From Kangiellaceae bacterium (GTDB taxonomy: Bacteria > Pseudomonadota > Gammaproteobacteria > Enterobacterales > Kangiellaceae): DNA of 57,272 bases. The stretch is from the NCBI GenBank assembly GCA_016743995.1, contig JADGFG010000003.1, forward strand, positions 1-57,272, read 5' to 3'. Below the pieces are notes generated by a model, which had not been told where the DNA came from, made no database searches, and saw only the letters and a program-made list of their open reading frames with translations. This document shows, in pieces, positions 38,112 through 46,827 of this stretch. The position numbers were made by a program, and so were the translations under genes. How positions within the stretch are numbered: position 1 is the stretch's first letter; every line of letters begins with the position of its first letter.

Positions 38112-39392
38112 TTGAATAAAGCATTTAAAGCCGTGAAAGGGATGAACGATTGTTTGCCCGCAGCCTCTCCAGTCTGGCACTATCTGGAGAATACTCTGCG
38201 TCAGGTCGTTGCCAGTTTCGGTTATTCAGAAATACGTACACCGGTAATAGAAAATACTCAGCTGTTTTGTCGTTCCATTGGTGAAGTGACTGATATTGTT
38301 GAAAAAGAGATGTATACCTTTGTTGATAAAGGTAAAGACAGTTTGACTTTACGCCCGGAAGGTACTGCGTCGTGCATCAGAGCGGCTGTAGAGCATGGTT
38401 TAACTTATAACCAGCAACAACGGCTCTGGTATATGGGCCCAATGTTTCGTCGTGAAAACCCGCAAAAAGGACGCTATCGCCAGTTTCATCAGTTTGGTGC
38501 CGAAACATTCGGTATTGCTGATCCTGATATCGATGCAGAGCTTATTGCGATGACTGCTATGTTGTGGCAAAAACTTGGTTTTGCTGATACTGTTCGGCTG
38601 CAATTGAATTCTCTGGGAAGTAATGAGGCTCGTGAAGCCTATAAATTGATTCTGGTTAATTATTTTAAGGATAATTTTGAACAACTGGATAAAGATAGTC
38701 AGCGCAGGCTCGATTCAAATCCGTTGAGAATACTGGATAGTAAGAACCCGGAACTTGTTGATTTAATCAAGAATGCACCGAAGTTGAATGAGCACCTTGA
38801 TGAAGCGTCACAACTTCATTTTACTAATTTGTGTAATAAACTCGACGTACTGGGAATTGACTATCAAATCAATCCAACCTTGGTAAGAGGTCTGGATTAC
38901 TACAACCGAACGGTATTTGAATGGGTAACCGACGCGCTGGGGGCACAAGGTACTATTTGCGCGGGTGGACGTTATGATGGTCTGGTTAAGCAGCTTGGCG
39001 GTCAGGATACTCCGGGTTGTGGGTTTGCGATGGGGCTTGAGAGAATTATTCTGCTATTAGAACAGCAGATTGAATTGTCGACAAAACTTTCCCCCGCCGT
39101 TGATGTCTACCTCTGCATGTTAGGAGAAAAGGCCGAAATCGAAGGTTTAAAGTTAGCCCGGAAAATCAGAGAACAGTTACCATTGGTCAGGTTGCAGATG
39201 CATTGTGGTGGCGGTAATTTTAAGAAGCAATTAAAAAGAGCAGATAAATCTGCGGCTCGTCTGGCCATTATTCTGGGAGATGATGAAGTGGTTAATCAAA
39301 GTGCAGGTATAAAATTTTTAAGAGAACAGCGAGAACAACTATTACTTTCACAAGACGATCTGATGAATCAGTTAGTTGAACTTTTAAAATAG
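38112..39392 (+). CDS. hisS: Histidyl-tRNA synthetase
   Basis: A 426-residue class II aminoacyl-tRNA synthetase that charges tRNA-His. It shows GMNDCLPAASPVW at the N-terminus, motif 2 in MGPMFRRENPQKGRYRQFHQ, the histidine-specific loop LVRGLDYYNRTVFEW, motif 3 in GCGFAMGLERIILLLE, and a C-terminal anticodon-binding domain. Full length. The start appears to be TTG at 38112 with GGGA 9 bases upstream; no ATG exists nearby that would keep the conserved N-terminus. It opens the conserved gammaproteobacterial block hisS, yfgM-like, bamB, der. A 14-bp tandem repeat follows its stop codon. Confidence 0.97.
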   Translation: MNKAFKAVKGMNDCLPAASPVWHYLENTLRQVVASFGYSEIRTPVIENTQLFCRSIGEVTDIVEKEMYTFVDKGKDSLTLRPEGTASCIRAAVEHGLTYNQQQRLWYMGPMFRRENPQKGRYRQFHQFGAETFGIADPDIDAELIAMTAMLWQKLGFADTVRLQLNSLGSNEAREAYKLILVNYFKDNFEQLDKDSQRRLDSNPLRILDSKNPELVDLIKNAPKLNEHLDEASQLHFTNLCNKLDVLGIDYQINPTLVRGLDYYNRTVFEWVTDALGAQGTICAGGRYDGLVKQLGGQDTPGCGFAMGLERIILLLEQQIELSTKLSPAVDVYLCMLGEKAEIEGLKLARKIREQLPLVRLQMHCGGGNFKKQLKRADKSAARLAIILGDDEVVNQSAGIKFLREQREQLLLSQDDLMNQLVELLK

Positions 39393-39405
39393 AGTGTTGA
39401 CCGAT

Positions 39406-39447
39406 CGGTTAAAGAGAACTGGTTTAAAAAGACTGGTTTAAAAGAAT
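39406..39447. repeat. 14-bp tandem repeat just after the hisS stop
   Basis: Three 14-base units: CGGTTAAAGAGAAC, TGGTTTAAAAAGAC and TGGTTTAAAAGAAT. They start 14 bases after the hisS stop codon. Confidence 0.75.
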
Positions 39448-39506
39448 ATTAATTATTATTTTAAGTAGAATTTAGAACAAATTTAAAACGATACTGGGAG
39501 TTAAAC

Positions 39507-40343
39507 GTGAGTTACGAAACTGAAGAACAACAAGTAGAAAGATTGAAAGAGTGGTGGAATGATAATGGAACGCCACTGGTCGTTGGTGCTGTATTAGGGC
39601 TTTCTGCTTTTTTTGGCTGGAAATATTGGGAACATCAAGAAGTTTCTTATCAGGAATCCGCTTCAGATCTTTATCTGAAAGTGAGCGAAATTCTGGAGAG
39701 TGAGAAAAAAGAAGGCCTGGCTGAAAGTGCTGAAGCCGTAAAATCTGAATTTCCAAAATCGAGTTACGCTATTTTATCGGCTTTCCAACTGGCCAGACTT
39801 GCTGTAGAAAATAAAGAGCTTGATAAAGCTGCTGTAGAATTGAACTGGGTGCTTGATAACCATCAGGACAATGAGTTGTCTGCCATAGCGAGTATTCGTC
39901 TGGCTCGAGTTCTTATTGAGCAAAAAAAATATCAACAGGCTTTACCTCTGGTAGAAATGGAAGAAAACTCCGGTTATTACGCACTAGCTAATATGGTAAA
40001 AGGTAATGCGTTTTTAGCGATGAATAAGAAAGATGATGCTCTGGCTGCATATCAGATAGCGAGTGCTGATAAAGGTGTTATCTCCAGAAACCCAGCTTTA
40101 AAAATAAAAATCGATCAGTTAACGTCAGAAAAAGTTAATTTATCAAAAACGGTTAGTAAAGAAGCTGATACAACTAAAAACGTTAAAGTGAGCGAGCCAG
40201 AAACTGGTGGGTCTGACACTCAAGTGACGGTTGTTGACAATCAGTCTGCGAGTGACGCGTCTACGGTAAAACAGGTGACACTTAAACCGGTTGAAAAAAC
40301 TCAGGAGAAAACTAAACAGGAAAAGAACGGAGAAGTTAAATAA
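39507..40343 (+). CDS. YfgM-like ancillary translocon subunit (TPR)
   Basis: A 278-residue inner-membrane protein. A cytoplasmic N-terminus (YETEEQQVERLKEWWNDNG) precedes one transmembrane helix at about 24-42, then a periplasmic TPR-like helical region to about 205 (ALPLVEMEENSGYYALANMVKG). This is the YfgM layout, an ancillary SecYEG subunit linked to PpiD and periplasmic chaperones, and the position between hisS and bamB is the canonical one. The C-terminal ~65 residues are Ser/Thr/Lys-rich and look disordered, longer than in the Escherichia coli protein. Its TAA overlaps the bamB ATG by one base, so translation is coupled. Confidence 0.9.
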   Translation: MSYETEEQQVERLKEWWNDNGTPLVVGAVLGLSAFFGWKYWEHQEVSYQESASDLYLKVSEILESEKKEGLAESAEAVKSEFPKSSYAILSAFQLARLAVENKELDKAAVELNWVLDNHQDNELSAIASIRLARVLIEQKKYQQALPLVEMEENSGYYALANMVKGNAFLAMNKKDDALAAYQIASADKGVISRNPALKIKIDQLTSEKVNLSKTVSKEADTTKNVKVSEPETGGSDTQVTVVDNQSASDASTVKQVTLKPVEKTQEKTKQEKNGEVK

Positions 40344-41479
40344 TGCGTCTGTTTTACACCGGACTATTATTATCTGTACTGGCTTTATCGGGTTGTAGTG
40401 ACGACGACATAGATATTTATGAGCCAGATCCTCTGGTTGACCTGGATAATAAATTTAGTACTGAAGTACTCTGGTCGACAGATATCGGCGATGAAGCACT
40501 GGATAAAACGGCAAAAATTTCTCCGGTTTATGCTTACGAAAAAATATTTGTAGCAGGGAATGATGGTTCTGTTGCTGCAGTTAATCCCGAAAATGGCAAA
40601 ATTATCTGGAAAACCGAATTGGGAGTGCCTGTTGGTGGTGGTCCTGCTGTTTCCAGCCAGCTGGTTGCTGTAGGTACTCAATCAGGAGAAGTGATTGTAC
40701 TTGACGCTGAAAAAGGCACAGAAAAATGGCGTAGAACAGTTTCCAGTGAAGTGATTTCTAGTCCTGCTATTGGTGATGGCTATGTGGTTGTCAGAACCGT
40801 TGATGGAAAAGTCACAGCATTTGACCTGGCTGGCGAGCAAAAATGGTTTTATGATCAGTCTATGCCTAAACTGACATTACGTGGTAATTCTGCGCCTGTC
40901 ATTGTTGGTGGTGGTGTCGTTTCAGGTTTTTCAAATGGCAAGCTGGCCGTTTTCCTTCTGGAAAATGGACAAATAGCCTGGGAAAAAACGATTACAGCGC
41001 CTTCTGGACGTTCAGAAATTCAGCGGCTGGTTGATGTTGATATAAAACCAATGGTTGCAGGAAAGAATATATACGTTGCAGCCTATAATGGTAACCTTGT
41101 CAGCGTAAAAGCGAACAATGGCGAAACAGTCTGGCAACGAGAACTTTCTACTTTCCAGGAGATTACTCTGTCAAATCTGATGTTGCTGGTTACTCACGAA
41201 AACAGTTATGTCAGCGCGGTTAACCGCTCCAATGGCGTGATGTTATGGACTCAGAAAGATTTGCATCGTCGTCAATTATCCGCGCCAGTGAGTGTGGGAG
41301 ATTATGTTGTTGTCACTGATTTTGAAGGTTATCTGCATTGGTTATCCAGAAAAGATGGTTCTTTGTTAAGTCGAAGAGAAATCGATTCGGATGGTATTGG
41401 TGCTGAGCCTCTGGTTATCAATGACAAAGTAATATTATTAAGTTATAGCGGCACTCTTTACGCTGTTAAAAAGAAATAA
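40343..41479 (+). CDS. bamB: Outer-membrane assembly lipoprotein BamB
   Basis: A 378-residue lipoprotein (lipobox LSGC, Cys18) forming an eight-bladed PQQ-like beta-propeller that helps BamA fold outer-membrane proteins. Repeated blade motifs are visible, such as VAAVNPENGKIIWKTELG, VIVLDAEKGTEKWRR, LVSVKANNGETVWQRELS and VSAVNRSNGVMLWTQ. The gene overlaps the yfgM-like gene by one base (TAATG) and lies 13 bases before der, the usual gammaproteobacterial operon. Length is normal. Confidence 0.95.
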   Translation: MRLFYTGLLLSVLALSGCSDDDIDIYEPDPLVDLDNKFSTEVLWSTDIGDEALDKTAKISPVYAYEKIFVAGNDGSVAAVNPENGKIIWKTELGVPVGGGPAVSSQLVAVGTQSGEVIVLDAEKGTEKWRRTVSSEVISSPAIGDGYVVVRTVDGKVTAFDLAGEQKWFYDQSMPKLTLRGNSAPVIVGGGVVSGFSNGKLAVFLLENGQIAWEKTITAPSGRSEIQRLVDVDIKPMVAGKNIYVAAYNGNLVSVKANNGETVWQRELSTFQEITLSNLMLLVTHENSYVSAVNRSNGVMLWTQKDLHRRQLSAPVSVGDYVVVTDFEGYLHWLSRKDGSLLSRREIDSDGIGAEPLVINDKVILLSYSGTLYAVKKK

Positions 41480-41492
41480 GGTTTTTATTTTA

Positions 41493-42938
41493 ATGCTACC
41501 TGTAATTGCGCTTGTAGGGCGTCCCAATGTTGGTAAATCTACGTTATTTAATCGATTTACCCGTACACGAGATGCGCTGGTAGCTGATTTACCCGGGTTA
41601 ACTCGTGATCGTCAGTACGGTCATGCCGTGCTTCATGAGCAGCCTTTTATTATTATCGATACTGGAGGGATTACCGGAGGCGAGGTAGGGGTTGATGGCT
41701 TGATGGCTGAGCAATCTATGCAAGCGGTCAGAGAAGCAGATATTACTTTGTTTATTGTTAATGCCAGAGAAGGCTTAACAACAACAGATGAAGAAATTGC
41801 TCAACAACTGAGAGTTGAGAATAAAAAAATTCATCTTGTTGTCAATAAAGTTGATGGGCTCGATCAAAATACCGTCCTGAGTGATTTTTTCTCTCTGGGG
41901 TTTGAGTCTGTTTCTGCAATTGCGGCTTCACATGGGCGCGGCGTGAATAAGCTAATTGATGATGTCATTTTTCCTGCGCTTAATATAAGGCTTGATCAGG
42001 AGAAGGATGCGCCAGATGAAACGGAAGCGGAAGTTTCTGAAGACGGTAAAGAAGTCGGTCCAAAGCTCGCTATTATTGGTCGACCGAATGTCGGTAAATC
42101 TACGCTGGTCAATCGAATGCTGGGTGAAGATCGGGTTGTTGTCTATGACATGCCGGGGACGACTCGTGATTCAATTTATATTGAAATGGAACGACGGGAT
42201 AAAAAATATACGTTAATTGACACTGCGGGTGTGCGTAAACGCGGAAAGGTTAAGGAAACGGTAGAAAAGTTTTCTGTTTTAAAAACTCTGCAGGCAATTA
42301 ATGACGCAAATGTTGTCATCATGATCTTTGATGCCAGAGAAGGCATTACCGAGCAAGATCTAAATCTATTAGGCTTTGCTATTGATGCTGGTCGCTCGCT
42401 TGTTCTGGGAGTGAACAAATGGGATAACATGAGCGAAGATAAGAGAAATGATGTCAAAGAGGCAATTGCCAGGCGTTTATATTTTGCGGATTTTGCCAGG
42501 CTTAAATTTATATCTGCGTTACATGGCACAAATGTTGGACATTTATGGGAAGCGGTTGATGAAGCCTATGCGAGTGCCAGAGTTAAGATGACAGCATCCA
42601 GACTGACTCGTATTCTGGAAACCATTGTTGCAAAGCATCAGCCTCCGGCAAAAGGGCGATTTAAAAGCAAGTTACGTTATGCGCATCCTGGAGGACATAA
42701 TCCGCCAAGAATCGTTATTCATGGTAACCAGACAAAATCTTTACCTCAATCTTATTTACGTTATCTCGAAAAGAGTTTTCGTGAAGCGCTTAAAATTGTT
42801 GGTACACCGATTAAATTTGAAATGAACGAAAGTAAAAATCCTTTTGAAGGCCGTAAAAAGAAAGTGACTGCAGAATTGCAGGAAAAGTCTCGTAGAAACA
42901 GAGCACGCTATAAAAAATATAATAAGAAAAAACAATAA
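41493..42938 (+). CDS. der: Ribosome-assembly GTPase Der (EngA)
   Basis: A 481-residue protein with two tandem GTPase domains and a KH-like C-terminal domain, needed for 50S subunit maturation. Each domain has its P-loop, GRPNVGKSTLF at about 8-18 and GRPNVGKSTLV in the second. Switch and specificity motifs are DTGGITGGE and NKVDG, then DTAGVRKRGK and NKWDN. An acidic linker separates the domains. The C-terminus is strongly basic (RRNRARYKKYNKKKQ). It ends the hisS operon, with a clear terminator 31 bases downstream. Confidence 0.97.
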   Translation: MLPVIALVGRPNVGKSTLFNRFTRTRDALVADLPGLTRDRQYGHAVLHEQPFIIIDTGGITGGEVGVDGLMAEQSMQAVREADITLFIVNAREGLTTTDEEIAQQLRVENKKIHLVVNKVDGLDQNTVLSDFFSLGFESVSAIAASHGRGVNKLIDDVIFPALNIRLDQEKDAPDETEAEVSEDGKEVGPKLAIIGRPNVGKSTLVNRMLGEDRVVVYDMPGTTRDSIYIEMERRDKKYTLIDTAGVRKRGKVKETVEKFSVLKTLQAINDANVVIMIFDAREGITEQDLNLLGFAIDAGRSLVLGVNKWDNMSEDKRNDVKEAIARRLYFADFARLKFISALHGTNVGHLWEAVDEAYASARVKMTASRLTRILETIVAKHQPPAKGRFKSKLRYAHPGGHNPPRIVIHGNQTKSLPQSYLRYLEKSFREALKIVGTPIKFEMNESKNPFEGRKKKVTAELQEKSRRNRARYKKYNKKKQ

Positions 42939-42968
42939 CTGAATTCTGGATTAGTTAATAGGCGTTAG

Positions 42969-42993
42969 AGCCACCCTTGAGGTGGCTTTTTTT
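42969..42993 (+). terminator. Intrinsic terminator of the hisS-der operon
   Basis: AGCCACC, loop CTTGA, GGTGGCT, followed by an uninterrupted run of Ts. A textbook Rho-independent terminator 30 bases after the der stop codon. Confidence 0.92.
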
Positions 42994-43109
42994 ATGGTTG
43001 TAAGAAAAGACAATATTGGAATTGTTGCAGGTTTGACTTTTACTATTTACCGGTGCAAAGTAAAGAGAATGATATTTATTCTGAATAATATCGATGTTAA
43101 CTTAATTCC

Positions 43110-43165
43110 AAAATGTACTTGATTCAAAATGTACTTGATTCAAAATGTACTTGATTCAAAATACA
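43110..43165. repeat. 16-bp perfect tandem repeat upstream of the dipeptidase gene
   Basis: AAAATGTACTTGATTC three times in perfect tandem (43110-43157), plus a partial fourth unit. It ends about 30 bases before the dipeptidase ATG and creates a false upstream start in the same frame. Confidence 0.92.
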
Positions 43166-43189
43166 CTGGATTTTAACGAGTGGATTGTT

Positions 43190-44434
43190 ATGAAAAAACA
43201 GATGACGAGTTGTTCGATGATTGTTTTATTTAAACTGATAATAACAGGCTTGTTTTATCTGGGGCTGGCTGCTTGCCAGTCTACCGATACATCACAACAG
43301 ACAAAGTCGGCACTGAGTGCTACAGAGCTTTCAAAAAAATACATGATTGTAGATACTCATATTGATTTACCTTATCGACTTAAACACAAATATGAGGATG
43401 TCAGCCAGGCAACCACTGAAGGGGATTTTGATTATTCTCGTGCTGTAAAAGGGGGGCTCGATGCTCCCTTTATGTCAATCTATATTCCCGCATCCTATGA
43501 GTCCAGTGGGGGAAGTAAAGTGCTGGCTGAACAGTTAATTGATATGGTTGAAAATATTGTTAAGTCAGCTCCTGACAAATTTGCTTTAGCTTATTCTACT
43601 AAAGCACTGATTGATAATTTTGAGAAAGGCCTTATTTCGTTGCCCATGGGAATGGAAAATGGTAGTGCTATTGAAGGAGAACTGGATAATTTAAAATATT
43701 TTTACGACCGAGGTATTCGTTATATTACGCTGGCACATTCAAAGGCGAATCATATTTCAGATTCTTCTTACGATAAAAACAGACCCGCCAGAGGTTTAAC
43801 TGATTTTGGTAAAAAACTGGTGCCGGCGATGAATAGAACGGGGGTCATGATTGATGTTTCTCATATTTCAGATGAGGCATTTTTTCAGGTGATGGAAATT
43901 AGCGAGGTACCAGTGATAGCTTCCCATTCTTCTGCGCGAGCACTGACTCCGGGTTTTGAAAGAAACATGAGTGATGAAATGATTCAATTGCTGGCGAGCA
44001 AAGGCGGTGTCATTATGGTCAATTTTGGCTCTGGATTTATCTCTCAAAAGTCTTTGAATGAAAGAAATATTTTTAAAACGGTCAGAGCAAAATTTATGCA
44101 GGATAATCAGTTGGAAAAAAGAAGTCAGGCGGTGAAAGAGTTTACCAGACGTTATCGAGAGCAACATCCTTTTACTTTTGCCACGCTTGATGAAGTGCTG
44201 GATCATTTTGAGCATATTATTAATCTGGCAGGTATTGATTCTGTTGGTATTGGTTCGGATTATGATGGGGTAGGGGATAGCCTACCGGTCGGTTTAAAAG
44301 ATGTTTCTTCCTACCCCAATCTTGTTCAGGGATTGATAGAGCGAGGCTATAATGAGCAGGATATTGGTAAAATTTTGTCAGGCAATTTACTTAGAGTATG
44401 GAAGCAGGCAGAGCAATACGCCAAGAAGCACTGA
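43190..44434 (+). CDS. M19 membrane dipeptidase lipoprotein
   Basis: A 414-residue zinc dipeptidase of the renal dipeptidase (M19) family, exported as a lipoprotein (lipobox LAAC). The metal-binding pattern is kept: DTHIDLPYRL (HxD), MGMENGSAIEG (bridging Glu), ITLAHSKANH, and later VIASHSSARAL. GIGSDYDGVGD closes the active site. It cleaves dipeptides, possibly including D-amino-acid ones. I chose the ATG at 43190 because GAGTGGA is upstream and the signal peptide starts there. An in-frame ATG 45 bases earlier lies inside a tandem repeat and would spoil the signal peptide. Confidence 0.9.
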   Translation: MKKQMTSCSMIVLFKLIITGLFYLGLAACQSTDTSQQTKSALSATELSKKYMIVDTHIDLPYRLKHKYEDVSQATTEGDFDYSRAVKGGLDAPFMSIYIPASYESSGGSKVLAEQLIDMVENIVKSAPDKFALAYSTKALIDNFEKGLISLPMGMENGSAIEGELDNLKYFYDRGIRYITLAHSKANHISDSSYDKNRPARGLTDFGKKLVPAMNRTGVMIDVSHISDEAFFQVMEISEVPVIASHSSARALTPGFERNMSDEMIQLLASKGGVIMVNFGSGFISQKSLNERNIFKTVRAKFMQDNQLEKRSQAVKEFTRRYREQHPFTFATLDEVLDHFEHIINLAGIDSVGIGSDYDGVGDSLPVGLKDVSSYPNLVQGLIERGYNEQDIGKILSGNLLRVWKQAEQYAKKH

Positions 44435-44531
44435 GCTGCTCAAAGATAGAGTTGGAAGGGGCCGTATCAGGGGCTGAACTGCCAGGTTTCGATGTCAGGG
44501 GCAGATTTGCTGGGATTTGGATTATTGAGAT

Positions 44532-45917
44532 TTAGGCAAAAAACACAGTCGCCAGACCCAGGAATGCAAAAAAACCAATCATATCGGTAACGGTTGTTAA
44601 TACCACACCGCCAGATAATGCCGGGTCAATTTTCATTTTAGTCATAATTACCGGTAAAACGGCACCGAGTGTAGCGCCCGCAACTAAATTAGTGACCATA
44701 GCGCCAGCGATAGTGAGCCCCAGTAAAAGCGCATATTCTGAATATTGTACGAAATTAAACCAGAGAAAAACAGTTAACCCGACAACCAGTGCCCAGAGTA
44801 GGCCATTTAATATTGAAACCCCGAGTTCTTTCATCATTAACCATCGAAAATTATTACTGCTAATGTGGCCAATACTCATACCTCGAATGACCAGCGTTAA
44901 GGTTTGTGTGCCAGCAATTCCTCCCATGCTGGGTACAATTGGCAACAATATGGCAAGTGCGGTTACTGCGGCAATGGTATGTTCAAATATGCCAATAACT
45001 ACTGCTGCCAGCATTACCGTGACCAGATTAATTCCAAGCCAGACTGCTCTGCGTCTGGCACTGGTAAAAACTGGTGCAAAAGTATCATCATTCTCATCCA
45101 GTCCAGCCATACTCATCAATGAGTGATCGGCATCTTCAATAATAACGTCAACTACATCATCGATAGTAATACGGCCTGCCAGTTTTTCGTCACTGTCAAT
45201 GACCGGGGCGGAAATCAGGTCTCTTCGTTCAAACAGACGAGCCACATCGTCATCTGGTAGATCAATGGGAATAGCCTGTATGTTTTTGTCCAGTACTTCA
45301 TCGACGGTTTGTTCAGGTTGGCTGGTGATTAATGTTGAGAGGGCTATGGAGCCGATAAATCGGTCTTCAGAATCAACGACATAAATACTATCTGTGGTTG
45401 GCGGTAACTCTCCTTTCATGCGAATATAGCGTAATACAACTTCAATGGTGACCAGAGGACGAACCGTGACGACATCGGTATTCATCAGGCCGCCAGCACT
45501 ATTCTCTGAATAACTCAGTGCGTGCTCTATGCGATGGCGATCCTGAACTCGCATGGATGCCAGTACTTCTTTTACAATTTTGTCAGGTAAGTCGCCTAAT
45601 ATATCGGCCTGGTCGTCAACTTCAAGATCTCGGGTGGCTGCAGCCAGTTCTGCCGGCTCCATTTGTGCGGCGTATTCATTTCTGATTTCGTCATCCAGAA
45701 ATTGAAGGACTTGTCCTTCACGTTCTGTATTAATCAGACGCCATAAGATATTTCGCTCTTTAGGTGGTGTGGATTCGAGAAAATGGGCCACATCCGCTGC
45801 TGGTAGTTCATTGAGCATCATTCTGACTTGCACAAACATACCGCTCTGCAGCGCATGATTAAGCTGCTGCAAATGGTCGCTACTGTATTCGTTTTCGAAA
45901 TTTTCCAGTATAGGCAT
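44532..45917 (-). CDS. mgtE: Magnesium transporter MgtE
   Basis: A 461-residue magnesium channel. The cytoplasmic MgtE-N domain (about 20-125, with LPAADVAHFLESTP and MEPAELAAA) and two CBS domains (about 135-255) sense magnesium. Five transmembrane helices form the pore at about 290-461 (LPIVPSMGGIAGTQTLTLVIRG, GATLGAVLPVIM, DPALSGGVVLTTVTDMIGFF). Motifs and length are typical. Monocistronic on the minus strand, convergent with the dipeptidase gene. No magnesium riboswitch is evident upstream. Confidence 0.95.
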   Translation of the reverse strand: MPILENFENEYSSDHLQQLNHALQSGMFVQVRMMLNELPAADVAHFLESTPPKERNILWRLINTEREGQVLQFLDDEIRNEYAAQMEPAELAAATRDLEVDDQADILGDLPDKIVKEVLASMRVQDRHRIEHALSYSENSAGGLMNTDVVTVRPLVTIEVVLRYIRMKGELPPTTDSIYVVDSEDRFIGSIALSTLITSQPEQTVDEVLDKNIQAIPIDLPDDDVARLFERRDLISAPVIDSDEKLAGRITIDDVVDVIIEDADHSLMSMAGLDENDDTFAPVFTSARRRAVWLGINLVTVMLAAVVIGIFEHTIAAVTALAILLPIVPSMGGIAGTQTLTLVIRGMSIGHISSNNFRWLMMKELGVSILNGLLWALVVGLTVFLWFNFVQYSEYALLLGLTIAGAMVTNLVAGATLGAVLPVIMTKMKIDPALSGGVVLTTVTDMIGFFAFLGLATVFFA

Positions 45918-46263
45918 CGTGTTAATGATTTTCAGTGTTGTTTAAAGAACCAGCAATCAGGCTATTCCACAGAGAATAGCAATAACGTCGATTGTTTAAT
46001 GAGTAAGGTTTATTTGCTCTATTATCAGTGAAATTATCACAACTTATTGAATTTCTGTCCAATTTTTTATTTTAACTACGGTACTTATTTAGCAAAAATA
46101 ATGGTTTCTAACAAAATTATAGTCGTTTATTCAAAAATAAAAGCCTGTTGTTTGTTGGTATTCCTCCTGGTTTTATTGTGCCAGAATTAACGTGACTGTA
46201 GAAATTTGTTTATTCATATGCTAAAAGGTTGTTCATTATTAACATTAACGACATGAGAGTAAG
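45918..46263. other. Divergent intergenic region between mgtE and yajQ
   Basis: About 345 AT-rich bases that must hold promoters for both genes. No convincing boxes, riboswitch or repeat were recognised. Confidence 0.45.
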
Positions 46264-46746
46264 ATGCCTTCATTTGATATTGTTTCAGAAGTTGATCGCC
46301 ATGAACTGGTTAATGCAGTTGACCAGGCAAATCGAGAGATAACGACCCGGTTTGATCTAAAAGGTTCTTCAGCAAAATTTGAGCTGGAAGAAAAAGTGGT
46401 TAAGATAACTGCAGATGCAGATTTTCAGGCACAACAACTTGAGGATATCTTACGAGCAAAACTGGTGAAAAGAAAGATTGATATACAATGTATGGATCCA
46501 GGAGAAATTAAACCGCTGGGGAAAGTGGTGTTACAGGATATTGTTATTCGAGAGGGGATTGAGCAGGAACTGGCAAAAAAAGTGGTAAAACTGATTAAAG
46601 CTGAAAAAATTAAAGTGCAAACCAGTATTCAGGGTGACAAATTAAGAGTCACGGGTAAAAAACGAGACGATTTACAACAGGCTATTCAGCTTACCAAAGA
46701 GGCTTCACTAGAGTGGCCATTGCAATATAACAACTTCAGAGATTAA
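46264..46746 (+). CDS. yajQ: YajQ-family nucleotide-binding protein
   Basis: A 160-residue cytoplasmic protein of the YajQ (DUF520) family. It is recognised by [35 protein letters not shown] at the start and [14 protein letters not shown] and PLQYNNFRD at the end. Members bind nucleotides; a Xanthomonas homologue binds cyclic-di-GMP and acts as a transcription co-regulator, which is of interest given the GGDEF/EAL genes here. GAG precedes the ATG closely. Monocistronic. Confidence 0.95.
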   Translation: MPSFDIVSEVDRHELVNAVDQANREITTRFDLKGSSAKFELEEKVVKITADADFQAQQLEDILRAKLVKRKIDIQCMDPGEIKPLGKVVLQDIVIREGIEQELAKKVVKLIKAEKIKVQTSIQGDKLRVTGKKRDDLQQAIQLTKEASLEWPLQYNNFRD

Positions 46747-46827
46747 TAAAACAGTTGATTCATCCAGGTTACACAAGCCTTAATATCGATATTTTAGTAT
46801 CAATATAAAAATAACAAATTTTCGGTA

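Noticed and set aside
44692-45126. 144-codon plus-strand ORF inside mgtE
   Set aside because: Complementary strand of conserved MgtE transmembrane coding sequence; a shadow.
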